Shown here piece after piece: positions 22,133-31,600 of a stretch of 64,000 nucleotides of DNA. The stretch is from Castellaniella sp034675905 (GTDB lineage Bacteria; Pseudomonadota; Gammaproteobacteria; Burkholderiales; Burkholderiaceae_B): positions 62,001-126,000 of the forward strand of contig NZ_JAUCCV010000002.1 in NCBI RefSeq assembly GCF_034675905.1, read 5' to 3'. The number at the start of each line of letters is the position of its first letter. Position 1 is the first letter of the stretch. The position numbers and the translations under genes are program-made. The notes beneath the pieces were generated by a model. The model had not been told where the DNA came from, made no database searches, and was given only the letters and a program-made list of their open reading frames with translations.

Positions 22133-25100
22133 ATGAAAGAGACGATTGGCATTGAGTTGTTGCTTGAAGACGGCGGGTTTAGCGCCAACATCAGGCGCGC
22201 TGACGACTCGCTGCAGAAGATCACCCGCTCTTTCTCCAACACCGTCACTGCTGCACAGCGGGCCGAGACAGGCATTGCTCGTGCCGCACGATCGTTTCGT
22301 CAGGTCAGTGTCACCATTGCAGCCCTGCGCTACACGGTCGGGGACATCGCGGATGTCTTCGTAAGACTCCCCAGCTCGATCATGAACGTCGCCAACAAGT
22401 TTGAGCGACTTCAGGTCATGTTGGAGGGGCTGAGCAAGAAATCCAGTGCCGCTGATCGCACTCGCGAAGCCGCAGACAACATCAAGTATCTCGTTGACAT
22501 GGCGAAGAACGCGCCGTTCAACATTGAGTCGTTGTCTGATGCATTCGTGAAGCTGCGGGTCGGCGGCGTCGACCCCTTGAACGGTTCGCTGCAAGCCCTG
22601 GTTGATGCAAACGCCCGCTTCGGTGGTTCGTCAGACACGCTCAAGCGCGCCGCCGTGGCAATCCAACAGATGGGCGGCAAAGGCGTCATTTCGATGGAAG
22701 AGCTTCGCCAGCAGTTGGGCGAAGCCATCCCAGACGCTATCCACAACATGGCAGTCGGCGTCGGCGCATCCATCCCTAAGCTGACGAAAGCGATTTCGCA
22801 GGGTTCTGTTCGGTCGCAAGAAGCGCTTTCTCGCATGTTCACCGTCATGCGCTTTGAGAACGAAGGCGCTGCAGAACGCATGATGAAAACCTGGGGCGGC
22901 ATGACGTCCCGGATGAAGACAAACTGGGATTTGCTCGTCAACGATTTGGCCAAGTCCAAGTTTGGCGACGAAGTCAAAAAGCAGGTCGGAGACATCACTG
23001 ATTTTCTCGGCAGCAATGAAGGGAAACGCTTCGCTAAGGACTTGGGCGAAGCAATGGCATCCCTGACCACGATCTTGTCTACGACCGCGAAGCTGCTGGT
23101 CGACAACATTGGTTTGGTCAAAGCGCTGGGCGCTGCGTTCGCGGCAACCAAAACCATGACCTTCCTGGGGTCCGGGCTGAAATCGCTTCGTTCTGGCGCG
23201 ATGCTGGCAGGAACCATCGTTGGGGGCGCGCGGTCTGCGGTTCTGGGTGATGTAGAAAATTCCCGTCAGCGCCAGAAGCGCATTGCTGACATCCAAAACA
23301 AGTCAATTCGCGACTACGTTGCATTCAAGACGTCGGAAGAGCGCCAGCGCAGAGCGTTTGCGCTAAAGGCTGCACGCGATAGACAGATCGAGACGGCAAA
23401 AGAGCTTTCTGACAACAAGACCAAGCTGAACGCCCTGCTGGCTCAATATACCGAGAACAACCGACAGATTGCTGTAGCCAAAGCAGCGCTGAACGCGTCA
23501 GCGTCCACGACCGCAATCATCCCATTGGCGAGTCGAGCAGAAATGCGTCGCCAAGCGCGCCAAGCGACAGAATCGCAGTTCAGAATGAACCCGGTGTCTG
23601 CAGCGGTCTCAGGCGTGTTTGCTGGCGCGGGCATGAGCGCGGCACAAATCGCTGGGACAGAGAAGGCAAGCGCAGCCCTGGGTCGCCAAATCGACGCAAC
23701 TAAGCGTCTGAACGTCGCCCTCATGGACAACCAGGGCAAAGCCCTTCTAAACGTCCGAACACAAGAAAAACTGGCTAAGGCTTCTGGTTGGGCAACAACG
23801 AAGTTTGCAGCCCAAGCGACCGCAATGAAAGCGGGCGGCGCGGTTCTGTCCCTCATGGGTGGTTGGGTCGGCGTTATCAGCGCAGCCCTGATCGCGGGCG
23901 TGTGGGCGTGGGATAAGTGGGGTAACGCAGCCAAGAAGGCACGCGAAGAAGCTCTTCAGACGCTGGAATCTGGACTGGCGACATCGCAGACGGTGGCGCA
24001 GTTCGTTGCTGAAGCGACGGAAGCGCAAAAAGAGCTTGACGAAGCGTTGGCGCTTGTTGCGAAAAATAAGGCGGAAAAACCCAGACAGTTAGGCGGTGGG
24101 TATAGTCTGTCGCAGGATGACATAGATAAGTCCGTGTCTGGGGCGGAGAAACGCGTCGTCGAAGCGCAAAAAAAATTAAAGCAAGCCCGCGACAACATCG
24201 CGAAGGGACGAAAGCAGGCGGTCGACAACGACGCCACGAATGTTCTCGCAGAACAGAGTCGCAGCATTTCCCAAAACCTGTCTGACGTCTCTGAAAAATA
24301 CCGCGTCAAGATCATCAAGAACGCCGCAGACCAAGAAGAAAAGATTAAGCAGATCAAGCTGAAGGGCGCGAAGGACGCCAGCGCCCAGATCGAAAAAATC
24401 TCAGCCGAACGCACAAAATTCGACCGGCAGCAAATTCTCGCGGCTGACCAAGAGCATCTTGGCTACCTGCAGGCACAAAGCGTAGAAATTGACGAACAAC
24501 TGCGACTGGCAAGACAGAAGAATGCGAGCCAGGAAGACCTCAATAAGCTGATCGCCCAAAGCAGAAGTCTGCACGAGAAAGTCGTTGATCAGCAAGGCAA
24601 GGTCGACGGCTCCACGATGCTGCAGTCAGACATGGACCTGACTGGCGGAAAGCCCAAGAAGAAGGCATCCAAGACAGACGCTCAGCGACTGGAAGACAAG
24701 ATTCAGGGGATTCTGGATCGTGCGCGCAATCTGCGCGAACAGTTCGACGAGTCGGGCGACAACCTTTTTGGTGCCCTGCTTGATCCCGCCAAGGCAAATC
24801 TGGCAGGCACAAACCTTGCCAGCATCACGCAACAAGTTCTTCGCCTTAACCAGGCGATGGAGAACAAAGGCGGGGGCGAAGGTGGGCTTGCTCGTCTGGC
24901 GAACGAAGTCAAGGGGCTGAAGTCAGACGCTGCGCTGCGCGACCTGACCGACATGGCGCTGAAGATGCGCGATTCGACCCGCGAAATCAGGATCGGGCTG
25001 ATTGGCAACTCCCGCGCGCAAGCCCAGGCTGAATACAACTACGAAATGGAAGTCGTGAGCGCGAAGTATGCCGCGCTCATGGACGAGGTGCGTGGTCGGG

Positions 25101-26236
25101 ATGACGCGTCAGAGAAGATCAAGCAAATCGAAGCTGACAAGGCGCAATACATTCTGGCGCGCACTGCCCAGCTGCAAAAAGACATGCGCGCCCCGATCCA
25201 GCAGATGGCTGATGACTGGCGCGACAACTTCGTTGAGACCACCAGCAACACGATGGTCAGTTGGGCAAACCAGAGCATTGACGCAATTGCAGAAGTGACC
25301 GAGACAGGGACGTTCGCTTGGCGCGAAATGACCGTGTCGTGGCTGAAAGACCTAAACCGCATGGTGCTGCAGAAGACGCTTGCCACGCCATTTGAAGGCA
25401 TGTTTTCGAGCATGGGCGACGGCATCAAATCTCTGCTGTCTTCGATAGGCATCGGCGGTTCTGGTGCGGCAGCTGGCGCAGGCGCGGTGACCGAGGGTTT
25501 GGTATCGACCGCGAACGCGTCAAATCTGGCGTCTCAAGCAATGGAAACCCTGGCCCAGAGTGGCGCAGACGAAGCGACCAAAGCATTCGCCAAGAACGCC
25601 ATCCAGACCGCACTGAATACCGCGACCCAGGGTTCTGCGTCGTCCACTACCGTGACATCCATGCTCACCGTAGCTGGCGCAGCCCAACTGGCAGCCCAAG
25701 CACTCTTGCAACTCGCTGCGTCCCAAGGTGGGTCAGAGACTGGCGGGATCATCGCGTCAGCCCTCAAGATGGCAGGCGGTGCGCTACTGGGTGGTGGCGG
25801 TGCAGCGTCAGGCTCTGACGTTAGCGGCGACTACCTGAATGGCACGATTGACGTGCCGACCGACTACATGGCGACCAGCGACTTTGCCAATGGCGGAATC
25901 ATGACCCGGTTCGGTGCAGTCCCGCTGCGCAAGTATGCCAACGGCGGGATTGCCAACGCCCCGCAACTGGCCCTCTACGGCGAAGGCAAAAAGCCAGAAG
26001 CCTACGTTCCCCTGCCCGATGGGCGAACCATCCCCGTCACGATGGACGGCGCTGGTGGCGACGTCACCCCCGTCAACATCACGATCAACGTCACCCAGAA
26101 CAGCAACGGGTCTGAATCCAAGACCACGACCGGCGACGTCGAAAGCATGTGGAGAGGCGCTGCAGACAAGATGCGCGCCATCGCCCTCGACGAAATCGTT
26201 AAACAGAAGCGCGCCGGTGGCGTGCTGGGGCGATAA
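22133..26236 (+). CDS. Tape measure protein (1367 aa)
   Basis: The longest gene of the window. It has the tape-measure N-terminal domain (FERLQVMLEGLSKKSSAADR, MGGKGVISMEELRQQLGEAIPDA), hydrophobic segments around residues 575-595 (GGAVLSLMGGWVGVISAALIAGVWAW), long coiled coils (about 640-830), a Gly/Ala-rich region and a C-terminal FANGGI...GEGKKPEAYVPLPDGR motif seen in lambda-H-like proteins. It sets tail length: by the usual rule of about 0.15 nm per residue, roughly 200 nm. It follows the chaperones directly. Confidence 0.93.
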   Translation: MKETIGIELLLEDGGFSANIRRADDSLQKITRSFSNTVTAAQRAETGIARAARSFRQVSVTIAALRYTVGDIADVFVRLPSSIMNVANKFERLQVMLEGLSKKSSAADRTREAADNIKYLVDMAKNAPFNIESLSDAFVKLRVGGVDPLNGSLQALVDANARFGGSSDTLKRAAVAIQQMGGKGVISMEELRQQLGEAIPDAIHNMAVGVGASIPKLTKAISQGSVRSQEALSRMFTVMRFENEGAAERMMKTWGGMTSRMKTNWDLLVNDLAKSKFGDEVKKQVGDITDFLGSNEGKRFAKDLGEAMASLTTILSTTAKLLVDNIGLVKALGAAFAATKTMTFLGSGLKSLRSGAMLAGTIVGGARSAVLGDVENSRQRQKRIADIQNKSIRDYVAFKTSEERQRRAFALKAARDRQIETAKELSDNKTKLNALLAQYTENNRQIAVAKAALNASASTTAIIPLASRAEMRRQARQATESQFRMNPVSAAVSGVFAGAGMSAAQIAGTEKASAALGRQIDATKRLNVALMDNQGKALLNVRTQEKLAKASGWATTKFAAQATAMKAGGAVLSLMGGWVGVISAALIAGVWAWDKWGNAAKKAREEALQTLESGLATSQTVAQFVAEATEAQKELDEALALVAKNKAEKPRQLGGGYSLSQDDIDKSVSGAEKRVVEAQKKLKQARDNIAKGRKQAVDNDATNVLAEQSRSISQNLSDVSEKYRVKIIKNAADQEEKIKQIKLKGAKDASAQIEKISAERTKFDRQQILAADQEHLGYLQAQSVEIDEQLRLARQKNASQEDLNKLIAQSRSLHEKVVDQQGKVDGSTMLQSDMDLTGGKPKKKASKTDAQRLEDKIQGILDRARNLREQFDESGDNLFGALLDPAKANLAGTNLASITQQVLRLNQAMENKGGGEGGLARLANEVKGLKSDAALRDLTDMALKMRDSTREIRIGLIGNSRAQAQAEYNYEMEVVSAKYAALMDEVRGRDDASEKIKQIEADKAQYILARTAQLQKDMRAPIQQMADDWRDNFVETTSNTMVSWANQSIDAIAEVTETGTFAWREMTVSWLKDLNRMVLQKTLATPFEGMFSSMGDGIKSLLSSIGIGGSGAAAGAGAVTEGLVSTANASNLASQAMETLAQSGADEATKAFAKNAIQTALNTATQGSASSTTVTSMLTVAGAAQLAAQALLQLAASQGGSETGGIIASALKMAGGALLGGGGAASGSDVSGDYLNGTIDVPTDYMATSDFANGGIMTRFGAVPLRKYANGGIANAPQLALYGEGKKPEAYVPLPDGRTIPVTMDGAGGDVTPVNITINVTQNSNGSESKTTTGDVESMWRGAADKMRAIALDEIVKQKRAGGVLGR

Positions 26237-26238
26237 GC

Positions 26239-26577
26239 ATGGCTACTCAAGTCTTCCCCGGTCGCCCGAACCTTGGCGCGCCCCAAAAGAAGAAGCCGCG
26301 TATCAACAGCGTTCGCTTTGGCGACGGGTATGAGCTGCGTAGCCAAGACGGCATCAACGCCAGCCCTGCTACCTGGGCAGTCACGTTCACTGGAAATTGG
26401 GCCGAGCATCAGCCCCGCATTGCAGTGCTGGAAGCGTGCGGTGGTGTGCAGTATTTCCGCTGGACTGACCCGCGCGGCAGAACCGCGAACTTTATCTGTC
26501 GCGAATGGGAAGACCGACAGGTTGAGTTCGGGGTCTACGAAATCACCGCTGAGTTTGAAGAGGTGTTTGACCTATGA
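26239..26577 (+). CDS. Minor tail protein M-like (112 aa)
   Basis: A lambda gpM-type tip protein: VRFGDGYELRSQDGINASPATWAVTFTGNW and FICREWEDRQVEFGVYEITAEFEEVFDL are characteristic. It starts two bases after the tape measure and overlaps the L gene by ATGA. A structural part of the tail-tip hub. Confidence 0.85.
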   Translation: MATQVFPGRPNLGAPQKKKPRINSVRFGDGYELRSQDGINASPATWAVTFTGNWAEHQPRIAVLEACGGVQYFRWTDPRGRTANFICREWEDRQVEFGVYEITAEFEEVFDL

Positions 26578-27287
26578 GTTCGGTCATCCCAAGAGAAGTC
26601 GCGATTGAAATCCAGTCGCTATCCCCTAGCGCGATCATCCAGCTTTTTGTGCTTGATTCGACTGCGCTGGGCGGCGACATCCTGTATTTCCACGCCGGCA
26701 CAAACTTCGTGCAGGCGCCGCTGGTGTGGCAGGGCCAAACATACGCGCACTTGCCCATTGATGTCGACGGGTTCGACATTGCCACCCAAGGCAGCGCCCC
26801 GCGCCCCAAGATTCGCATCGCCAACGCTGACGGCATGTTCTCCAAAGACGTGCGCGACATGGACGACCTAGTCGGCGCCAAAGTCATTCGTAAGCGCACC
26901 TTCGCCCGATTCCTTGACGCTGTGAACTTCCCAGACGGCGTCAACCCAACCGCGAATCCAGCGCACTGCTTTGAAGACGATATGTTCTTCGTCAATCGCA
27001 AGATCAGTGAAAACCAGCTGGTGATCGAGTGGGAATTGGCCTCTGCGTTCGACGTTGAGGGTGTTCAGCTGCCATTTCGCCAAATTATCCAGAACTCGTG
27101 TCCGTGGATTTATCGAGGCGCTGAGTGCGGCTACACCGGCACCACATACTTCAACGCTGAAGATCAACGCGTCTACAACGCGTCAGAAGACGTCTGTGGC
27201 AAGCGTCTCACGTCTTGCAGCAGACGCTTCGGTCAAAACTCTGTGCTGCCCTTTGGTGGCTTCCCTGGGGCTACGCGCTATGAATGA
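26574..27287 (+). CDS. Minor tail protein L-like, Fe-S type (237 aa)
   Basis: Matches lambda gpL: an N-terminal strand region (LSPSAIIQLFVLDSTALGG), a middle PRPKIRIANADGMFS, and a C-terminal domain with Cys in CPWIYRGAECGYTG and DVCGKRLTSCSRRFG. Lambda gpL holds a [4Fe-4S] cluster with such cysteines, so the same is expected here. It is coupled to the genes on both sides. Confidence 0.87.
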   Translation: MSSVIPREVAIEIQSLSPSAIIQLFVLDSTALGGDILYFHAGTNFVQAPLVWQGQTYAHLPIDVDGFDIATQGSAPRPKIRIANADGMFSKDVRDMDDLVGAKVIRKRTFARFLDAVNFPDGVNPTANPAHCFEDDMFFVNRKISENQLVIEWELASAFDVEGVQLPFRQIIQNSCPWIYRGAECGYTGTTYFNAEDQRVYNASEDVCGKRLTSCSRRFGQNSVLPFGGFPGATRYE

Positions 27288-28038
27288 CCAATCAACGCTT
27301 CGCGACTTGGCAGCCGCACTGCGAACGCATGGCGTCTGTGCCTACCCCAACGAAGCGTGCGGGCTGGTGCTGGGTCTGCCCACAGGGAAAACCGAAATCG
27401 TCCAGTGCGAGAACACCCACGACACGCCAAGCCAGTTCTTTCGCATCAGCAGAATCGAATACACCAAGCAGGCAGATCGCGGAAAGATTGTCGGCATCTG
27501 GCATACCCATCCCAATGGGCGACACGACTTCAGCGAAGCTGACAAAGTGGGCTGTGAGGTCTCTGGCGTGCCTTGGTATGTCATGAGCTTGCTGAAACGC
27601 AGCGACGACGACACGTTCGACTATGGCCCCATCAAGCATATGGAGCCATCGGGTTTCAAGATGCCCTACACGGGTCGCCCCTACGTTCCTGGCGTGTTCG
27701 ATTGTTGGACGCTGGTGATCGACTGGTTCGCCCGCGAACACGGGATCAAGATTCGCAACTACCCCTACACCCTGGCGGATGGCAGTCCGGGGGCGACCCT
27801 GTTTGCTGCGCACTATCGAGACGAGGGATTCGTTCGGGTCATCAACGAAACGCCCCGACCGGGCGATGTGTTTTTCATTCAAGACCCATCGTCACTTGTC
27901 CCGAACCACGCAGCGATCTTCGTTGGCGACGACCGCATTCTGCACCACACGCTGAACCGACTGAGCAAACACGACGTCTATGGCGGCTACTACCTGAAGC
28001 ACACCGTCATTCACGCGCGTCACAAGGAGCTGATGTGA
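27280..28038 (+). CDS. Tail assembly protein K-like, MPN + NlpC/P60 (252 aa)
   Basis: The N-terminal domain is a JAB/MPN protease fold (YPNEACGLVLG, IWHTHPNG, then SEAD for zinc). The C-terminal domain is NlpC/P60: FDCWTLVIDWF gives the catalytic Cys and NHAAIFVGDDRILHH the His. Lambda gpK combines the same two domains and helps form the tail tip and possibly breach peptidoglycan. ATG 27280 overlaps the L stop by 8 bp. Confidence 0.9.
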   Translation: MNDQSTLRDLAAALRTHGVCAYPNEACGLVLGLPTGKTEIVQCENTHDTPSQFFRISRIEYTKQADRGKIVGIWHTHPNGRHDFSEADKVGCEVSGVPWYVMSLLKRSDDDTFDYGPIKHMEPSGFKMPYTGRPYVPGVFDCWTLVIDWFAREHGIKIRNYPYTLADGSPGATLFAAHYRDEGFVRVINETPRPGDVFFIQDPSSLVPNHAAIFVGDDRILHHTLNRLSKHDVYGGYYLKHTVIHARHKELM

Positions 28039-28676
28039 AGACAAGGGGTGGAATCGTTGACGCATACGGGAACCCATCGCCGACCCCCACAAAGGTCATT
28101 CTGGAAGGCGCGATGGGGGAAAAGTTCGGTCGCGAATGGAATCTGTGCATTCACAGTCCCGCGCACGCGCTGAAGCTGATCAACGCGAACAAGCCAGGGG
28201 TAGACGCTTGGGTGCGTGAAAACGCCGATGTCTATTCGCACTATCACATCGTCATCGAACACGAAACCGGTGCCATGGAAGAAATCAGCGAAGAGACGCT
28301 GTCCATGAACGCAAATATCAAGTCGATTCGGTTCGTGCCTTTGATTGAAGGTGCCGGGAACGTTGGGCGCATCTTGGTGGGCGCAGCGCTCGTGGTTGCT
28401 GCCGTCGTGTTGCAGCAATACGAGCTGTTGCCGACTTTGGCCAGCGTCATGCTCGGCATGGGCGTCAGCATGGTTGTCGGTGGGGTGATCGGCATGTTGA
28501 CCAACACCCCAACAACGAAAGCCCTTGGCGAACAGGGCGAGTCGCGAGTCTCGTATTTCTACGACGGCCCAATGAACACCGTGGGCCAAGGCGACCCGCT
28601 TGCGTTGATTTATGGACGCGTGCTTGCGGGGTCAAACACGATCCACGCGTCCCAGTCTGTAGAACAGTTGATGTAG
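28035..28676 (+). CDS. Tail assembly protein I-like (213 aa)
   Basis: A GTG start overlaps the K stop (GTGA), with AAGGAG five bases upstream. The N-terminal half is ubiquitin-like (TPTKVILEGAMGEKFGREWNL). There is a hydrophobic middle (ILVGAALVVAAVVLQQYELLPTLASVMLGMGVSMVVGGVIGML), and the end (GEQGESRVSYFYDGPMNTVGQGDPLALIYG) is the conserved gpI tail. It assists tail-tip assembly with K and J. Confidence 0.87.
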   Translation: MKTRGGIVDAYGNPSPTPTKVILEGAMGEKFGREWNLCIHSPAHALKLINANKPGVDAWVRENADVYSHYHIVIEHETGAMEEISEETLSMNANIKSIRFVPLIEGAGNVGRILVGAALVVAAVVLQQYELLPTLASVMLGMGVSMVVGGVIGMLTNTPTTKALGEQGESRVSYFYDGPMNTVGQGDPLALIYGRVLAGSNTIHASQSVEQLM

Positions 28677-28682
28677 GCGCAC

Positions 28683-31600
28683 ATGAGCGAACAGTTGATC
28701 CCCAACGACGTCGTAGGCTCCGGTGGCGGATGCTTCCCCGCTGGCGCGCAGGTTCTGATTGAGAACGGGAAGACCGTCGCCATCGAATCGCTCAGGGTGG
28801 GCGACACGGTTCTGTCGTTTGACGAGCGCGGTGACGTCCATCGCGCCAAGGTCACGAAGACTCATTACCACGCAGACCCGCAGCCAGTCATCCATGTGCG
28901 CCACTGGAACGGCCACATTTCCCTAACGCCCAATCACTGGGTTTTAAACCAATACGGTGCGTTTGTGGAGGTCGGGACGCTGGGTGTTGAAGACGCCCTT
29001 GTTGACCAGCTCGGACACCTACGCCCCATCATCGAGAAGAACTTCGAGGGCAGACACCCCGTCTACAACCTGACCGTTGAACCACACCACACATTCATCT
29101 GTGACGGCGTGCGTGTCCACAATGGCGGGCATCGTCAACGACACCCATTGATTGTTGAGGACATTCAGGGCGCAGGTGGCGGTGGCGGTGGCGGAAAAGG
29201 TGGCGGTGGCGGCAGAACCCCAATACTCTCTGCCGACAACGCTGCGTCCAAGCAGATGGTCTCGATTTTGGACGCCCTGGGCGAAGGTGCCATCGGCGGC
29301 CTGGTTGATGGCGCGAAGAGCATCTTCTTCGCAGACGTCCCGCTGCAGAACCAAGACGGAACCTACAACTACCAGGGCGTGCAGTGGGAACAACGTCTTG
29401 GAACCCAAGACCAGGAAATCATCCCTGGGTTCGCCAGCGTAGAGACCCCGCGTCGAATCGGGGTGCGAGTCAAGCAAAACCAGCCCGCCACGATAACAGT
29501 CACGAACCCGAACGCTGACCGGGTTCGCGTGATTGTGCTGTTCCCGTCGCTGCGCGCCCAAGACGCCACAAATGGCGACGTCTACGGGACCACCGTAAAT
29601 TTCCACTTCGACATTGCTGAAGGCAATGGCCCGTATGAAACCGTGACGTATGGTGTCGCGAGTCGTAAGAGCAGTTCGCGCTGGCAGCAAGAGTATGTGC
29701 TGACGCTGCCAAAGCCGTTCTTTGACAATGACGGACCAGAATCCCAAAACCTGTCGTGGCGCATCAGAATGGTGCGCGACACTTCAGACTCGAACTCTGA
29801 CACCCTCAACAACGAGACCTACCTGGACTCTATCGTTGAAATTGTCGACACCAAGCTGCGCTACCCCAACACAGCGTTGATCGGTCTGAAGGTCGACTCT
29901 TCATACTTCGCGCCCAACACCACGCGTGGGTATCTTGTCGACGGGCTATTCATCAAGATTCCATCGAACTATGACCCCGTCAAGCGTGCCTACGACGGGA
30001 TTTGGGATGGCACATACAAACTCGCTGTCAGCTCGAATCCTGCGTGGATTCTGTTCGACGTTCTGACAAACAAGCGCTACGGTCTGGGCCAATACATTGC
30101 GCCCGCGATGGTCGACACGACAGAGCTATACCAGATCGGGCGATATTGCGACGAGCTTGTTCCTGACGGGCGTGGAGGCATGGAGCCACGCTTTGAAATC
30201 AACACCCAGATTCGCTCCCGCGTTGACGCGATGCGCTTGGTGTCAGACATTTCGTCTGCTATGCGCGGGATGATTTACTGGGCTGGCAGTATGGCACGGT
30301 TCACCCAGGACCGCCCGCGCGAACCGTCTATGCGCTTCACGCCGGCCAACGTGGTCGGGGGGCAGTTCACACGCTCTGGCTCGTCCCGCGCTGATCGCCA
30401 CAGCGTTGTTTGCGTCACATGGAATGACCCAGCGCAAAGCTACAAGCAAGTCATTGAATACGTTGAAGACCGGGAGCTGATTGAAAAGTTCGGGATTCGA
30501 CAACTGGGGGTCGTCGCGTTTGGATGCACCAGTCGTGGACAGGCATACCGCGTCGGCAAGTGGATTCTTTACACCGAGCGCTACGAACCGAATCTGACAT
30601 CGTTTAAGGTTGGTCTGGATTCAGCGAATGTGCTTCCTGGCGATGTCGCCGAAATCCACGAACCTGTGCTGGCAGGCAGGTCCATGGGTGGTCGACTGCG
30701 CGACTGCACCCTGAACGTCGCTGACCTGGATCGGGAAATAGAAATTACGTCGTTCGGCAGCGCAAAAATTGCCATTCGCATGCCAGATGGTGAGTTCGCA
30801 ACGCGCTTCATTGACAACAAGCCGGGAAAGACGACGCGCATCACCTGGGCGTCTGACCTGCCAGACGTGCCGCTGCGTGGGGCGATCTACGTTGTCAGCG
30901 AAGAAACCCTGCAGGCTCAACTTGTAAAGATTGTGGGGATCAAGCAGGGTGAATCAGCGTCTGAGTTCGAGATCGCAGTTCTTGATCACAACGAATCAAA
31001 GTTCGACGCCATCGAAAAAGGGCTAACGCTTTCAGACCCAATTGTGTCCACGCTGGACACTAGACGCGTCAATACGCCATCTGACTTTCGGGTGGAGGAA
31101 CTAACCATCGAGACCGCCCCAGGCGTGGTTGGCATGTCGCTCGACTTATCGTGGTTTTCTGCGAGCGCGCAGAGCTACGAAATTCGCTGGCGTCGCATGG
31201 GCGAATATGCAACCAACTGGAAGACAGAATTCTCAGGCTACCCAGGCATTCGCTTGGACAACGTGCGGGCGGGTCAGCATGAGTTCCACATCGTCGCAAT
31301 CAACGGCTTTGGCGTCCGCTCCAAGCCCTTGCTGACGAACTACACCACACAGGGCAAGACCGCAGCGCCCGGTGACGTCCCGAACTTTAAAGTCAAGAAA
31401 CGCACGAACGACTTGGTGATCACCTGGGATGAAGTAACCGACATTCGCGTGTCCGGCTACGAAGTGCGGGTTGGCCCAGACTGGGAAGGCGCACAGATCG
31501 TCACCGAGAATTTCCAAGGCACGATGATCACCCACGATCAGAGCGAAGCTGGGACGTATCACTACCACATCAGATCGGTCAACGCGCAGGGAACCTACTC

